This document shows, one piece after another, positions 16,602 to 23,853 of a stretch of 51,031 bases of DNA. The notes beneath the pieces are model-generated. The model was not told the DNA's origin. It did no database searches and saw only the letters and a list, made by a program, of their open reading frames with translations. Origin of the DNA: UBA685 sp049890215 (GTDB taxonomy: Bacteria; Pseudomonadota; Alphaproteobacteria; Puniceispirillales; Puniceispirillaceae); assembly GCA_049890215.1 (NCBI GenBank), contig JBMHBX010000036.1, positions 1-51,031 on the forward strand. Reading direction: 5' to 3'. The position numbers were made by a program, and so were the translations under genes. Numbering within the stretch: position 1 is the first letter of the stretch; the number at the start of each line of letters is the position of its first letter.

Positions 16602-17144
16602 ATGGCCAGGATGATGAGTGATATCATGACCCGCAGACAAGAGATAAGGCCATTCGCACTGGCGGCTTTGGTGATCTTTGCTATGATGATGAGCGCTTCG
16701 GTGAGTTTTGCCGCAGGCAGTTATGAGGCGCCAAAAGAATCAGAAAGCGCTTCCAAAAAAGAGATAAAAAAATTTCCCATGCATGAGGCTATGCGTGCCG
16801 CCAAATTAGCGCTGTCTGAGCCAGATTATAAGGCAGCACTTGAATCATTAGAGTTGGTGATTATTGATCAGCCTGATAATCCTGATGCGTGGAATCTAAA
16901 AGGCTATTCTCACCGCAAACTTGGTCAAAATGATCTGTCTATGGCAGCATATGAAGAGGCGCTGAGGCTTGATAAAAATCATAAGGGCGCTCTGGAATAT
17001 CAGGGTGAGCTGTATTTGACTCTTGGCCAGTTAGAAGAGGCTGAGGATAATCTGCGCAGGATACGCAATCAATGCTCTTATATCTGCCTTGAGCGGGACA
17101 TGTTAATCAAAGCGATTGAGCGCTATAAAAAATCACAAAATTAA
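16602..17144 (+). CDS. Exported TPR-repeat protein
   Basis: A 180-residue protein with a signal peptide: charged start, hydrophobic FALAALVIFAMMMSASVSF, and a likely cleavage after FAA. A Lys/Glu/Ser-rich linker follows, then two to three tetratricopeptide repeats (PDNPDAWNLKGYSHRKLGQNDLSMAAYEEALRLDKNHKGALEYQGELYLTLGQLEEAEDNLRRI, shown here only as an outline of residues 85-160). Two cysteines in NQCSYICLE suggest a disulfide. AAGGAGAG precedes the ATG at 16602; ten more codons are open upstream. It probably acts as a periplasmic scaffold, partner unknown. Confidence 0.82.
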   Translation: MARMMSDIMTRRQEIRPFALAALVIFAMMMSASVSFAAGSYEAPKESESASKKEIKKFPMHEAMRAAKLALSEPDYKAALESLELVIIDQPDNPDAWNLKGYSHRKLGQNDLSMAAYEEALRLDKNHKGALEYQGELYLTLGQLEEAEDNLRRIRNQCSYICLERDMLIKAIERYKKSQN

Positions 17145-17174
17145 AAGTGCGTCAAAAAAGGGGCGCGTGGCTTT

Positions 17175-18341
17175 TTAGAAAAGATGCTGGCTGTCAACTT
17201 CAGCCAGCTCTTCGATTGTCTCAACACCAAGCTGCACCATGGTGTTTGATAATTCTTCGAGCAAAACATCGCCTGTGTGATGGGCACCTTTGACACCAAG
17301 CGCGGCGACTCCCATCAAAAAGGCACGACCAAGGAAACAGAAATCTGCACCAAGCGCTATGGCTCTGGCTATATCAAGGCCAGAGCGCAATCCTGAATCA
17401 ATCGCCAAAGTGACTTGTGGGCCAAGCTTTTTGCGAAGCCCCGGCAATTGCGATATTGGTGATGGTGCGCAATCAAGCTGTCTGCCGCCATGATTTGACA
17501 GAACAAGCCCATCAAGCCCAGCGTCAAGAGCGCGGCGGCAATCTTCGTAATGCAGTGGGCCTTTCAATAGCATGGGGCCATCCCACATATCACGCAAATC
17601 GCTCAGATAATCCCATGTCAAAGATCCATTTAATTCACTTCCGATAAATTTGGTGATATTGCTAAGCGCTTCTTTAGAGGCATAGGGCTCCATATTACGG
17701 AACCGGAATTTGCCACCTTGTGCCAATGCTGCCATGGCCCATTGCGGGTGCATGGCTGCCTGCCATAAGACGCGCAAGGTGGGGCTTGATTCAGAGCGTG
17801 AGCCAATGGGGGCACCGGCAATACGCATTTCTTCGCGCCTGCTTGGGCCGGGCACATCTGCTGTCAGGATTAATTTTGTAAAACCTGCTTTTTTCGCGCG
17901 CGCCATCAAATCCCAGGCTAATTCACGGTTATTTGCGGCATAGAGCTGAAAAAACCCTTTATCACCTGCAAGTGGTCCAATCTGTTCTACAGAGGCGCCT
18001 GCTACTGTGCTAAGGGCATAGCCGTAACCGCTTTTTTGCGCTGCTTTGGCAAGAGCGGCTTCAGAGCCAGGCCAAATCAAAGAAGACAGGCCGATAGGCG
18101 CCACCGAAAAAGGGGCAGAAAATGTGGTGTCCAGAAAATTCAACGCCAGATTGGTTGGCACACGCCCTCTCATAAAGCGAGGCAGTAATTTCACTGTCTG
18201 ATAATCTGTCATTGTGGCATCACGTGCCGCGTTCTGACCTGTGCCTGAGAATAAGTACGCGCCCACAAAAGGTGGTAGTCTTTTTTGTGCCTGTTTTTCT
18301 AAATCAGAAATACGAGGGAATTTGGTCATATAATGTGACAT
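17175..18341 (-). CDS. FMN-dependent alpha-hydroxy acid dehydrogenase (LldD/glycolate oxidase family)
   Basis: A 388-residue enzyme oxidising an L-2-hydroxy acid such as L-lactate. FMN- and substrate-site motifs are present: APIGLSSLIWPGSE, FFQLYAANNRE, ILTADVPGPSRREEMRI, the catalytic-histidine loop LVLSNHGGRQLD, and AIDSGLRSGLDIARAIALGADFCFLGRAFL. Length and order match LldD. L-lactate is the default guess; glycolate, mandelate or another hydroxy acid cannot be excluded. It is flanked by a D-2-hydroxyacid dehydrogenase on the same strand 150 nt upstream, probably a separate transcript. Confidence 0.88.
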   Translation of the reverse strand: MSHYMTKFPRISDLEKQAQKRLPPFVGAYLFSGTGQNAARDATMTDYQTVKLLPRFMRGRVPTNLALNFLDTTFSAPFSVAPIGLSSLIWPGSEAALAKAAQKSGYGYALSTVAGASVEQIGPLAGDKGFFQLYAANNRELAWDLMARAKKAGFTKLILTADVPGPSRREEMRIAGAPIGSRSESSPTLRVLWQAAMHPQWAMAALAQGGKFRFRNMEPYASKEALSNITKFIGSELNGSLTWDYLSDLRDMWDGPMLLKGPLHYEDCRRALDAGLDGLVLSNHGGRQLDCAPSPISQLPGLRKKLGPQVTLAIDSGLRSGLDIARAIALGADFCFLGRAFLMGVAALGVKGAHHTGDVLLEELSNTMVQLGVETIEELAEVDSQHLF

Positions 18342-18439
18342 GACGCCCGTTTCTTATCTTCAACAATCTTCCAAAATTCATCGCGAAACCCTATCCCAAT
18401 TCTTGTGATTTACCAAGTGTCTGCTTTTCTTCAGATGAA

Positions 18440-18475
18440 ATAATCTGGCAAAAAAGACACCGCAGGCAAAGGTGC
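18440..18475 (-). terminator. Weak possible terminator of the D-2-hydroxyacid dehydrogenase gene
   Basis: On the minus strand CACC and GGTG (extendable by one G-T pair) form a short stem around an 8-9-nt loop, followed by TCTTTTTTG. It is about 25-45 nt past the stop of the gene ending at 18492. The stem is short, so this is tentative. The remainder of the 150-nt gap holds nothing else I recognise. Confidence 0.3.
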
Positions 18476-18491
18476 TTTATCGGCCCCTTGC

Positions 18492-19442
18492 CTAAAAGCC
18501 GTCAAATTTCCGAACAGGCGAGCCTTTGATGAATTGTTCTATAGCCTCTTTCATCTGGCCATAAAACACATCCATCGTCTGAGAGGTGACATAGCCAATA
18601 TGTGGGGTCATCACCAAATTTGGGGTCTGGCGCAATATATCGTCTGATGGCAGTGGTTCTGTATCAAAGACATCTGTGGCAGCCGCGCGAACAGAGCCGG
18701 TTTTTAGCGCCTTTATCAAAGCGTCACTGTCAATAATGCCAGAGCGTGACGTGTTTACAAGACAAGCGGTTGGTTTCATCATTGATAATTCTGCCTCGCC
18801 TATCAGATGGCGTACCCTGTCTGACATTTTGAGGTGAACAGAGATAAAATCAGATGTTTGGAAAAAGACATCTTTGGGCGCGTATTGCACCCCGACTTCA
18901 TCACATCTGTCTTTTGTGAGATTTTGTGACCATGCCTGCACATTCATGCCATATGCCTTGCCAAGAGAAGCGATTTGAGAGCCAAGACGCCCCAAACCAA
19001 GCACACCCAAAGTTGTGCCGCGCAAATCAGAGCCTGTTGAGACCTGCCATCCGCCTTGTGTCATAGAGGTGGCATTGGCAAAAATATCTCTTGCAAGCAT
19101 GCCGATTAATGTCATCGCCAATTCAGCTGTGGCATGGCCGGGCGATTGTGTTCCCATGACCATTATGTTTTTTTCGCGAGCCGCCTGCTGATCAATAGAC
19201 AAATTGCGCATGCCGCTTGTCACAATCGCTTTCAAATTGGGAAGTTGGTAAAGCAAGGCACGTGTCATCGGCGTGCGTTCGCGCATAATGCCAATGATAT
19301 CATAAGGCGCAAGCCGTTCAACCAAATCGGCACCTGTGAGAGTGTCCTGATAAAAATCAAGCTGATGGTGGTTTGCTAATGACTGCCAGTCTGCGCTTTT
19401 TGGTGCGTCATTTTGCCAATCATCAATAATGGCTATTTTCAT
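18492..19442 (-). CDS. D-2-hydroxyacid dehydrogenase family protein
   Basis: A 316-residue NAD(P)-dependent dehydrogenase of the D-isomer-specific 2-hydroxyacid family. The Rossmann fingerprint is TLGVLGLGRLGSQIA. Catalytic motifs follow: CLVNTSRSGIIDSDALIKAL (arginine), VFDTEPLPSDD (glutamate) and TPHIGYVTSQTM (histidine). The substrate is not predictable; phosphoglycerate, glyoxylate/hydroxypyruvate and others are used in this family. I chose the MKIAIIDDW start at 19442, with GGGGAT just upstream. Seventeen codons are open before it but look unrelated. Confidence 0.87.
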   Translation of the reverse strand: MKIAIIDDWQNDAPKSADWQSLANHHQLDFYQDTLTGADLVERLAPYDIIGIMRERTPMTRALLYQLPNLKAIVTSGMRNLSIDQQAAREKNIMVMGTQSPGHATAELAMTLIGMLARDIFANATSMTQGGWQVSTGSDLRGTTLGVLGLGRLGSQIASLGKAYGMNVQAWSQNLTKDRCDEVGVQYAPKDVFFQTSDFISVHLKMSDRVRHLIGEAELSMMKPTACLVNTSRSGIIDSDALIKALKTGSVRAAATDVFDTEPLPSDDILRQTPNLVMTPHIGYVTSQTMDVFYGQMKEAIEQFIKGSPVRKFDGF

Positions 19443-19612
19443 CTTAATCCCCTTATCAGCGCAGCCCGTCAATGAGATGATCGCTGCTTGCATATTTGCC
19501 TGTCATTACTTACAAGATATGACGCAGTTGACAATCGTTTCAAGAGAGTAAAGTGCCAGCGCATTATCTTGCCACATATTTATCTGGCGATGCCAGTATA
19601 AAGCACTGCTTT

Positions 19613-19927
19613 ATGAGCCAGATTATCCTGTTAGGCCTGTGGCTTGTGCTTGGGGTTTTATATCTTACTTTGATCGGGCCAATGGTCAATATTGCCCTTT
19701 ATGTCATCAGCGTAAATATCATTTCATTCATAACAGGCGCGATTGCCATTTATGGGGCGAGCCTGACGTCTCATAGTATTAGCCAGAGTTTTCATCAGGC
19801 CAGCTGGAAATTTTTGCTGAGATTTATCAATTTTTTGTTTTTATTTGCCGGTATTGTCATTGTTATTCTGGTGGCATCTGGCGAAGTGAGCTGGATGGTC
19901 TATTTCTGTCAGGGCATTTACCGGTAA
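19613..19927 (+). CDS. Small membrane protein of unknown function
   Basis: Not recognised. From the ATG at 19613 the product has 104 residues with three clear hydrophobic segments (IILLGLWLVLGVLYLTLIG; IALYVISVNIISFITGAIAIYG; FLLRFINFLFLFAGIVIVILVA). The outline resembles DUF-type small inner-membrane proteins. An in-frame GTG at 19553 with AGAGAG a few bases upstream would add a 20-residue polar start, and I cannot decide between the two. It is followed after 27 nt by the HAD phosphatase gene, so they may share a transcript. Confidence 0.6.
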   Translation: MSQIILLGLWLVLGVLYLTLIGPMVNIALYVISVNIISFITGAIAIYGASLTSHSISQSFHQASWKFLLRFINFLFLFAGIVIVILVASGEVSWMVYFCQGIYR

Positions 19928-19954
19928 GGCAGAGCGTATCATAAAGGGGTTGTG

Positions 19955-20677
19955 ATGGATTTGATCATTTTTGATAAAGATGGTGTGTTGCTTGATTTAA
20001 CGCAAACATGGCTGCCTGTGGCTCGTGATATCACCCATTATATCTCAGAACTGACAGATCATGAGGTGCCTGCTTCGGTGTTTCAGGACATCATTGGTAT
20101 TGATGAAGCAAGCGGCAAAATCGATCCTGACGGGCTATTTGCGGCAGGGTCTTTTTTAGATCAGCAAGCTGCCTTTGCAGTGCGCAGACCGTCTCTGGCA
20201 CCGCTATTTTCAACCGAAGCTTTTGGTGCAAGAATCAAAGCCATTGTGGATATTAACGCTGCCCGTCCCCCTGCCCCTTTAGGTGATATAGCCACCAGCC
20301 TGACAAGATTGGCAGATATGGGCTATCAGATGGCGGTACTGACAAATGATTCTGAGGCCTCTGCCAGAGGGTCCCTTTCGGCGCTTTCAGTCTCGTCCTT
20401 TTTTACGCATATTATTGGCTATGATTCAGGCTATGGCGGCAAGCCTGCCCCTGAGGGGTTTCTGGCTATTTGTGAAGGGTGCGGTGTTTCAGCGGATAAG
20501 ACCATTATGGTCGGAGATACAGGCGCTGACAGAGCGGTTGCAAAAGCAGCAGGCGCCGGACGCTTTATTGGTATCTCACAAACCTATCCAAAGCCGACCA
20601 AAGCGCTTGAAGGGGTGCGTGATATATTGCCGTCTATTGAAGGGCTGGCAGCACAGATTGGGCCAAAGACTGACTAG
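19955..20677 (+). CDS. HAD-family phosphatase (phosphoglycolate phosphatase-like)
   Basis: A 240-residue haloacid-dehalogenase hydrolase. Motif I is IIFDKDGVLLD (nucleophile D7, acid D9), motif II AVLTNDSE, motif III a lysine in YGGKPAPEGFL, and motif IV MVGDTGADRAVAKAAGAG. The helical cap lies between residues 20 and 100, as in subclass I (Gph, PGMB). Phosphoglycolate phosphatase is a reasonable guess and would link to glycolate oxidase in this window, but substrate assignment in this family is unreliable. A GTG directly precedes the ATG; I use the ATG, with AAGGGG six bases before. The stop overlaps the convergent fpr gene by 4 nt. Confidence 0.8.
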   Translation: MDLIIFDKDGVLLDLTQTWLPVARDITHYISELTDHEVPASVFQDIIGIDEASGKIDPDGLFAAGSFLDQQAAFAVRRPSLAPLFSTEAFGARIKAIVDINAARPPAPLGDIATSLTRLADMGYQMAVLTNDSEASARGSLSALSVSSFFTHIIGYDSGYGGKPAPEGFLAICEGCGVSADKTIMVGDTGADRAVAKAAGAGRFIGISQTYPKPTKALEGVRDILPSIEGLAAQIGPKTD

Positions 20678-21498
20678 CCGACAAAGGCTTTTTCCAAAAC
20701 ATAGGTTGCAGGCTTAGAATTGGCACCTTCTTCGAGACCGGCTGTCTCTAATAATGCTTTGACGTCATTATTGAGCCCCATTGAGCCACAAATCATCACA
20801 CGATCATGGGCAGGATCAAAAGCAGGCACATTCAAATCGTTAAAAAGACTGCCATCTTCAATCAGCGTGGTTATGCGGCCCATCTTTGGACTTTGCTGAC
20901 GTGTTGTGGTTGGATAGTAACGTAGTTTTTCACGTGCTAACTCACCAATAAGTGGGTCTTGCTTTGTTTGGTCAATCAGCCATTTTCCATAGAGCAATTC
21001 ATCTGTATCACGGCATGTATGTGTGAGGATGACATCTTCAAATTGCTCATAAACTTCCGGGTCTCTTATCAATGAGGCGAAAGGCGCGATCCCTGTGCCT
21101 GTGGCGATCATGTAAAGGCGTTTGCCGGGAATAAGCGCATCAAGCACCAATGTGCCAACTGGCTTGGTCTTCATAATGATATGACTGCCGGGCTGAATAT
21201 TCTGTAATTTTGACGTTAACGGGCCGTCCTGAACTTTGATGGAATAAAAGGACAATGTTTCAGACCAAAAAGGCGCGGCGATAGAATAAGCGCGAAGCAA
21301 AGGTTTGCCATCGTCATTTAACAAGCCAATCATCACAAATTCACCAGAGCGAAACCGAAAGCTTGCCGGGCGTTCAACTTCGAAATGAAAGAGCCTGTCA
21401 TTCCAGTGCCTGACTGATAAGACTTTCACAGCGTCTTTGGTTTCAGGCGGCACGCCTACGTCTGATAAGGGGTTTGTGTCATGCTTTGTCATATTCAT
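20674..21498 (-). CDS. fpr: Ferredoxin/flavodoxin-NADP+ reductase
   Basis: A 274-residue bacterial-type FNR that passes electrons between NADPH and ferredoxin or flavodoxin using FAD. The FAD-binding RxYS motif is LLRAYSIAAPF, followed by FYSIKVQDGPLTSKL. The NADP domain begins with LYMIATGTGIAPFASLIRDPEVYEQFEDVILTHTCR, and a DRVMICGSMGLNNDVK segment lies near the end. The C terminus AKATYVLEKAFVG-like tail (…YVLEKAFVG) is of the subclass found in alphaproteobacteria. In this window it could supply reduced ferredoxin to the siroheme sulfite reductase. A good promoter lies upstream. Confidence 0.92.
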   Translation of the reverse strand: MNMTKHDTNPLSDVGVPPETKDAVKVLSVRHWNDRLFHFEVERPASFRFRSGEFVMIGLLNDDGKPLLRAYSIAAPFWSETLSFYSIKVQDGPLTSKLQNIQPGSHIIMKTKPVGTLVLDALIPGKRLYMIATGTGIAPFASLIRDPEVYEQFEDVILTHTCRDTDELLYGKWLIDQTKQDPLIGELAREKLRYYPTTTRQQSPKMGRITTLIEDGSLFNDLNVPAFDPAHDRVMICGSMGLNNDVKALLETAGLEEGANSKPATYVLEKAFVG

Positions 21499-21544
21499 AA
21501 TAACCGTTTGGCAAAAATAGTCTGGTTGCAGTCATGCGCCCCGA

Positions 21545-21573
21545 TATATCAGCCAGTGGGCAGATAGTGTCAA
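21545..21573 (-). promoter_or_regulatory. Sigma-70 promoter of fpr
   Basis: On the minus strand a perfect TTGACA (21568-21573) is followed after 17 nt by GATATA (21545-21550), giving a start near 21538 and a leader of about 40 nt. Confidence 0.6.
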
Positions 21574-21622
21574 TTGCCATCACGGGAAAAACCTTGCCTA
21601 CAAATGGACAAAGATAAAAAAA

Positions 21623-21643
21623 CTTACCCTTTACCCCTTACCC
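21623..21643 (-). repeat. Three tandem 7-bp repeats after the cytochrome c stop
   Basis: Read on the minus strand, GGGTAAG, GGGTAAA and GGGTAAG follow one after another, 1 nt after the cytochrome c stop codon, then a run of seven T. Because 7 is not a multiple of 3, the repeats place TAA in all three frames. Confidence 0.85.
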
Positions 21644-21644
21644 G

Positions 21645-22064
21645 TTATTGACTGAAGCTTTTGAGATAGGCAATCACATTTTGCCTGTCAGCCGGTTTGC
21701 GCAAGCCGGCAAAGGCCATCTTTGTGCCTTTGAGATATTTTTTCGGAGCGGTAAGATAACCGTCAAGCGTCTCTTCATTCCAGATAATATCTGAGGCGAT
21801 CATCGCTTTTGAATATTTTTTATAGCTCTCAAGACTGCCTGCTTTGCGGCCAATGATATTCACAAGATGCGGGCCAGTTTTGTTTTTCTCAGACTCAACC
21901 ACATGGCAGGCTTTGCATTTTTTGAACACTTTTTCACCTGCTGCGATATCCCCTGCCAGTGCATGAGAGGCGCCGCCAAAAAGACTGGCAATCAAAAGCG
22001 TTTTAGCAATGGTATTTGCAAGATGTTTTGCATGATGTTTTGATGGCAATTTTATCAGGGTCAT
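21645..22064 (-). CDS. Class I cytochrome c (c2/c-550 type), periplasmic
   Basis: A 139-residue mono-heme cytochrome. The signal peptide covers about residues 1-38 (LLIASLFGGASHALA, cleavage before GDI). The heme site is C50-K-A-C53-H54, and the sixth ligand is probably M116 in GTKMAFAG. The TGPHLVNIIGRKAG and KPADRQNVIAYLKSFSQ segments match cytochrome c2-like electron carriers. It would shuttle electrons from the bc1 complex to terminal oxidase. I use the ATG at 22064; a GTG directly before it is also in frame. Confidence 0.92.
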   Translation of the reverse strand: MTLIKLPSKHHAKHLANTIAKTLLIASLFGGASHALAGDIAAGEKVFKKCKACHVVESEKNKTGPHLVNIIGRKAGSLESYKKYSKAMIASDIIWNEETLDGYLTAPKKYLKGTKMAFAGLRKPADRQNVIAYLKSFSQ

Positions 22065-22096
22065 CACTGGAATCCTTCATCCGATTACTTACCGAT

Positions 22097-22125
22097 TATA
22101 TAAGGTTATTGGGCCAAAATCTCAA
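22097..22125 (-). promoter_or_regulatory. Sigma-70 promoter of the cytochrome c gene
   Basis: On the minus strand TTGAGA (22120-22125), a 17-nt spacer and TATATA (22097-22102, continuing as TATATAAT). The leader would be about 25-30 nt. Confidence 0.6.
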
Positions 22126-22207
22126 CCCATTGACGTCAGGTCTTTTTGCCGCGCCTCATACAACTTTTCCTGCCTATATTTTAACCATCAAGCTTTGAAA
22201 TTTAGCA

Positions 22208-22247
22208 TTGACTAACTTCATAAGCAGTGTAACATGTTAAAAGCTTA
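22208..22247 (+). promoter_or_regulatory. Promoter and operator-like inverted repeat of the metal exporter gene
   Basis: TTGACT (22208-22213), a 16-nt spacer and TAACAT (22230-22235) make a good promoter with a start near 22242. Overlapping the expected start is GTTAA-AAGC-TTAAC (about 22236-22249), an inverted repeat positioned where a repressor would block transcription. Confidence 0.5.
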
Positions 22248-22276
22248 ACCATATATGAGATACAGCGCCCTATTCC

Positions 22277-23473
22277 ATGACCTTACTGACGGCCAACCAG
22301 ACATTGCCATTGCTTTTGCAACGCCAGACAAGATTTCCTGTGATCTTAGTCCTGCTTGCCGGCTGGCTTGCCATATGGGCATTTCTGGACCAGGCATTTG
22401 CGCAAGTGATTATCTCTACCATCGCTGATGCTTACTTACAGGTCACCACCTTTGTGGCTGCGACTTTGTTGTTTTTCTATGGGCTTGAACGTGTTTTTGG
22501 CATAAGCGCGCTTCGTATATTGTCACAATCAGGCAAATGGCAGGTGCCAATGGCAGCGGCCCTTGGTGCCCTTCCCGGTTGTGGTGGTGCGATTATTGTT
22601 GTTACAAATTATGTATCTGGCAGGCTTAGCTTTGGCGCGGTGCTTGCCACTTTGACGGCGACAATGGGGGATGCAGCCTTTTTGCTGATCGCCAAAGAGC
22701 CAATGACGGGTCTGTTGATCATGGCAATTGGTCTGGTGGTTGGCACGATCACAGGCATGTGTGCTGACAAGATTCATGGCCGTGATTTTCTGCGCCCGTC
22801 ATACAGTGAGGCGGGGACACAAAACGCAGCTGAGGTGCACAGCAGACAAGATGCCCCTGATTTTGTGAATAAGCTGTGGCTGATAGCCATTGTGCCTGGC
22901 ATTATCCTTGGGATTTGCGGGGCATTTCAGATTGATCTAGACCCGCTTTTTGCCAATTCAGTCACTGATCAGCCTGTGACATTATTTGGCTTTGCCGCAG
23001 GTCTTTTATGCTTTGCTATGTGGTTATTGCCGCGTTTTGTGCGCCGTACTGCCTCTGGCGGAACTTCGCATGACAGTGCGGCAGGTGATACTCCTGTCAT
23101 ATGGCGCCAGACCATCGCTGATACCAATTTTGTCACCGGCTGGGTGATCATCGCCTTTTTGATTTTCGAAGTCTCTTTATTTGCAACCGGTTATGATTTG
23201 ACGAATTTATTTGACGGGGTTGCTTTGTGGGTGCCCTTGATTGCGGTTGTGATAGGCTTATTGCCGGGTTGCGGGCCGCAAGTATTGGTCACAAGCTTAT
23301 ATCTGGCAGGGATTGTGCCTTTGTCTGCGCAAATTGGTAATGCCATCAGCAATGATGGTGATGCTTTATTCCCTGCCATTGCCCTTGCCCCTAGGGCTGC
23401 GTTGGTTGCCACATTCTATTCAACGCTACCTGCCCTACTTCTTGCCTATGGGTGGTATTTTTATCACAATTAA
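22277..23473 (+). CDS. ArsP_2-like (DUF2899) 10-TM metal exporter
   Basis: A 398-residue membrane protein with about ten hydrophobic segments. It has an internal two-fold repeat: AALGALPGCGGAIIVVTNYVSGRLSFGAVLATLTATMGDAAFLLIA in the first half and IGLLPGCGPQVLVTSLYLAGIVPLSAQIGNAISNDGDALFPAIA in the second (compare only LPGCG and the GDA motif). The LPGCG cysteines are natural metal or metalloid contacts. It matches the putative manganese/arsenic exporter family PF11449. A polar loop around residues 165-200 separates the halves. The actual ion is unknown. It stands alone behind its own promoter and converges with DUF934. Confidence 0.72.
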   Translation: MTLLTANQTLPLLLQRQTRFPVILVLLAGWLAIWAFLDQAFAQVIISTIADAYLQVTTFVAATLLFFYGLERVFGISALRILSQSGKWQVPMAAALGALPGCGGAIIVVTNYVSGRLSFGAVLATLTATMGDAAFLLIAKEPMTGLLIMAIGLVVGTITGMCADKIHGRDFLRPSYSEAGTQNAAEVHSRQDAPDFVNKLWLIAIVPGIILGICGAFQIDLDPLFANSVTDQPVTLFGFAAGLLCFAMWLLPRFVRRTASGGTSHDSAAGDTPVIWRQTIADTNFVTGWVIIAFLIFEVSLFATGYDLTNLFDGVALWVPLIAVVIGLLPGCGPQVLVTSLYLAGIVPLSAQIGNAISNDGDALFPAIALAPRAALVATFYSTLPALLLAYGWYFYHN

Positions 23474-23853
23474 GGCTGATAAATCTGAGCCGCATAGCTG
23501 TGCGGGACGCGCTTTGCCTGTTCAAGCCAATGTTGCTGCGGCATTTTTTCTGCCTGTTCAGATGTAATCAGGACGCCGTCAAAGCCTGATTGACGTGCAT
23601 GGCGATATTGATCGCATACAAGCGCACCAACAGCGATAAGCCTGCCCTGATAGCCTGCATCACGCAAAGAGCGCGCAAGGGAAAAACCGCGCCCGTCAGC
23701 CGCGCTTGAAAAAGGAATATGAATCTCTGCCTCAGAATAAAGGGCGCCTATCACCTCTTGCGGGTTATCTGTGACAGATAAAAGAGGTGCCTGTTGCCCT
23801 GTTTGTGCGGGCCGGGCTTCAAACCCCTTATCAGTGACGTAAATATCAGTCAT
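23470..23853 (-). CDS. DUF934 protein linked to sulfite reduction
   Basis: A 127-residue protein starting MTDIYVTDKGFEARP. It contains the DUF934 core: VIGALYSEAEIHIPFSSAADGRGFSLARSLRDAGYQGRLIAVGALVCDQYRHARQSGFDGV (residues about 40-100; landmark GRGFSLARSLR). Its role is unproven, but the family is nearly always encoded beside siroheme sulfite reductase. The start overlaps the reductase stop by 8-11 nt (two adjacent ATGs at 23856 and 23853). The frame stays open to 24123, but that stretch is only the shadow of the reductase gene. In many relatives cysH follows; here the convergent exporter does. Confidence 0.85.
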   Translation of the reverse strand: MTDIYVTDKGFEARPAQTGQQAPLLSVTDNPQEVIGALYSEAEIHIPFSSAADGRGFSLARSLRDAGYQGRLIAVGALVCDQYRHARQSGFDGVLITSEQAEKMPQQHWLEQAKRVPHSYAAQIYQP

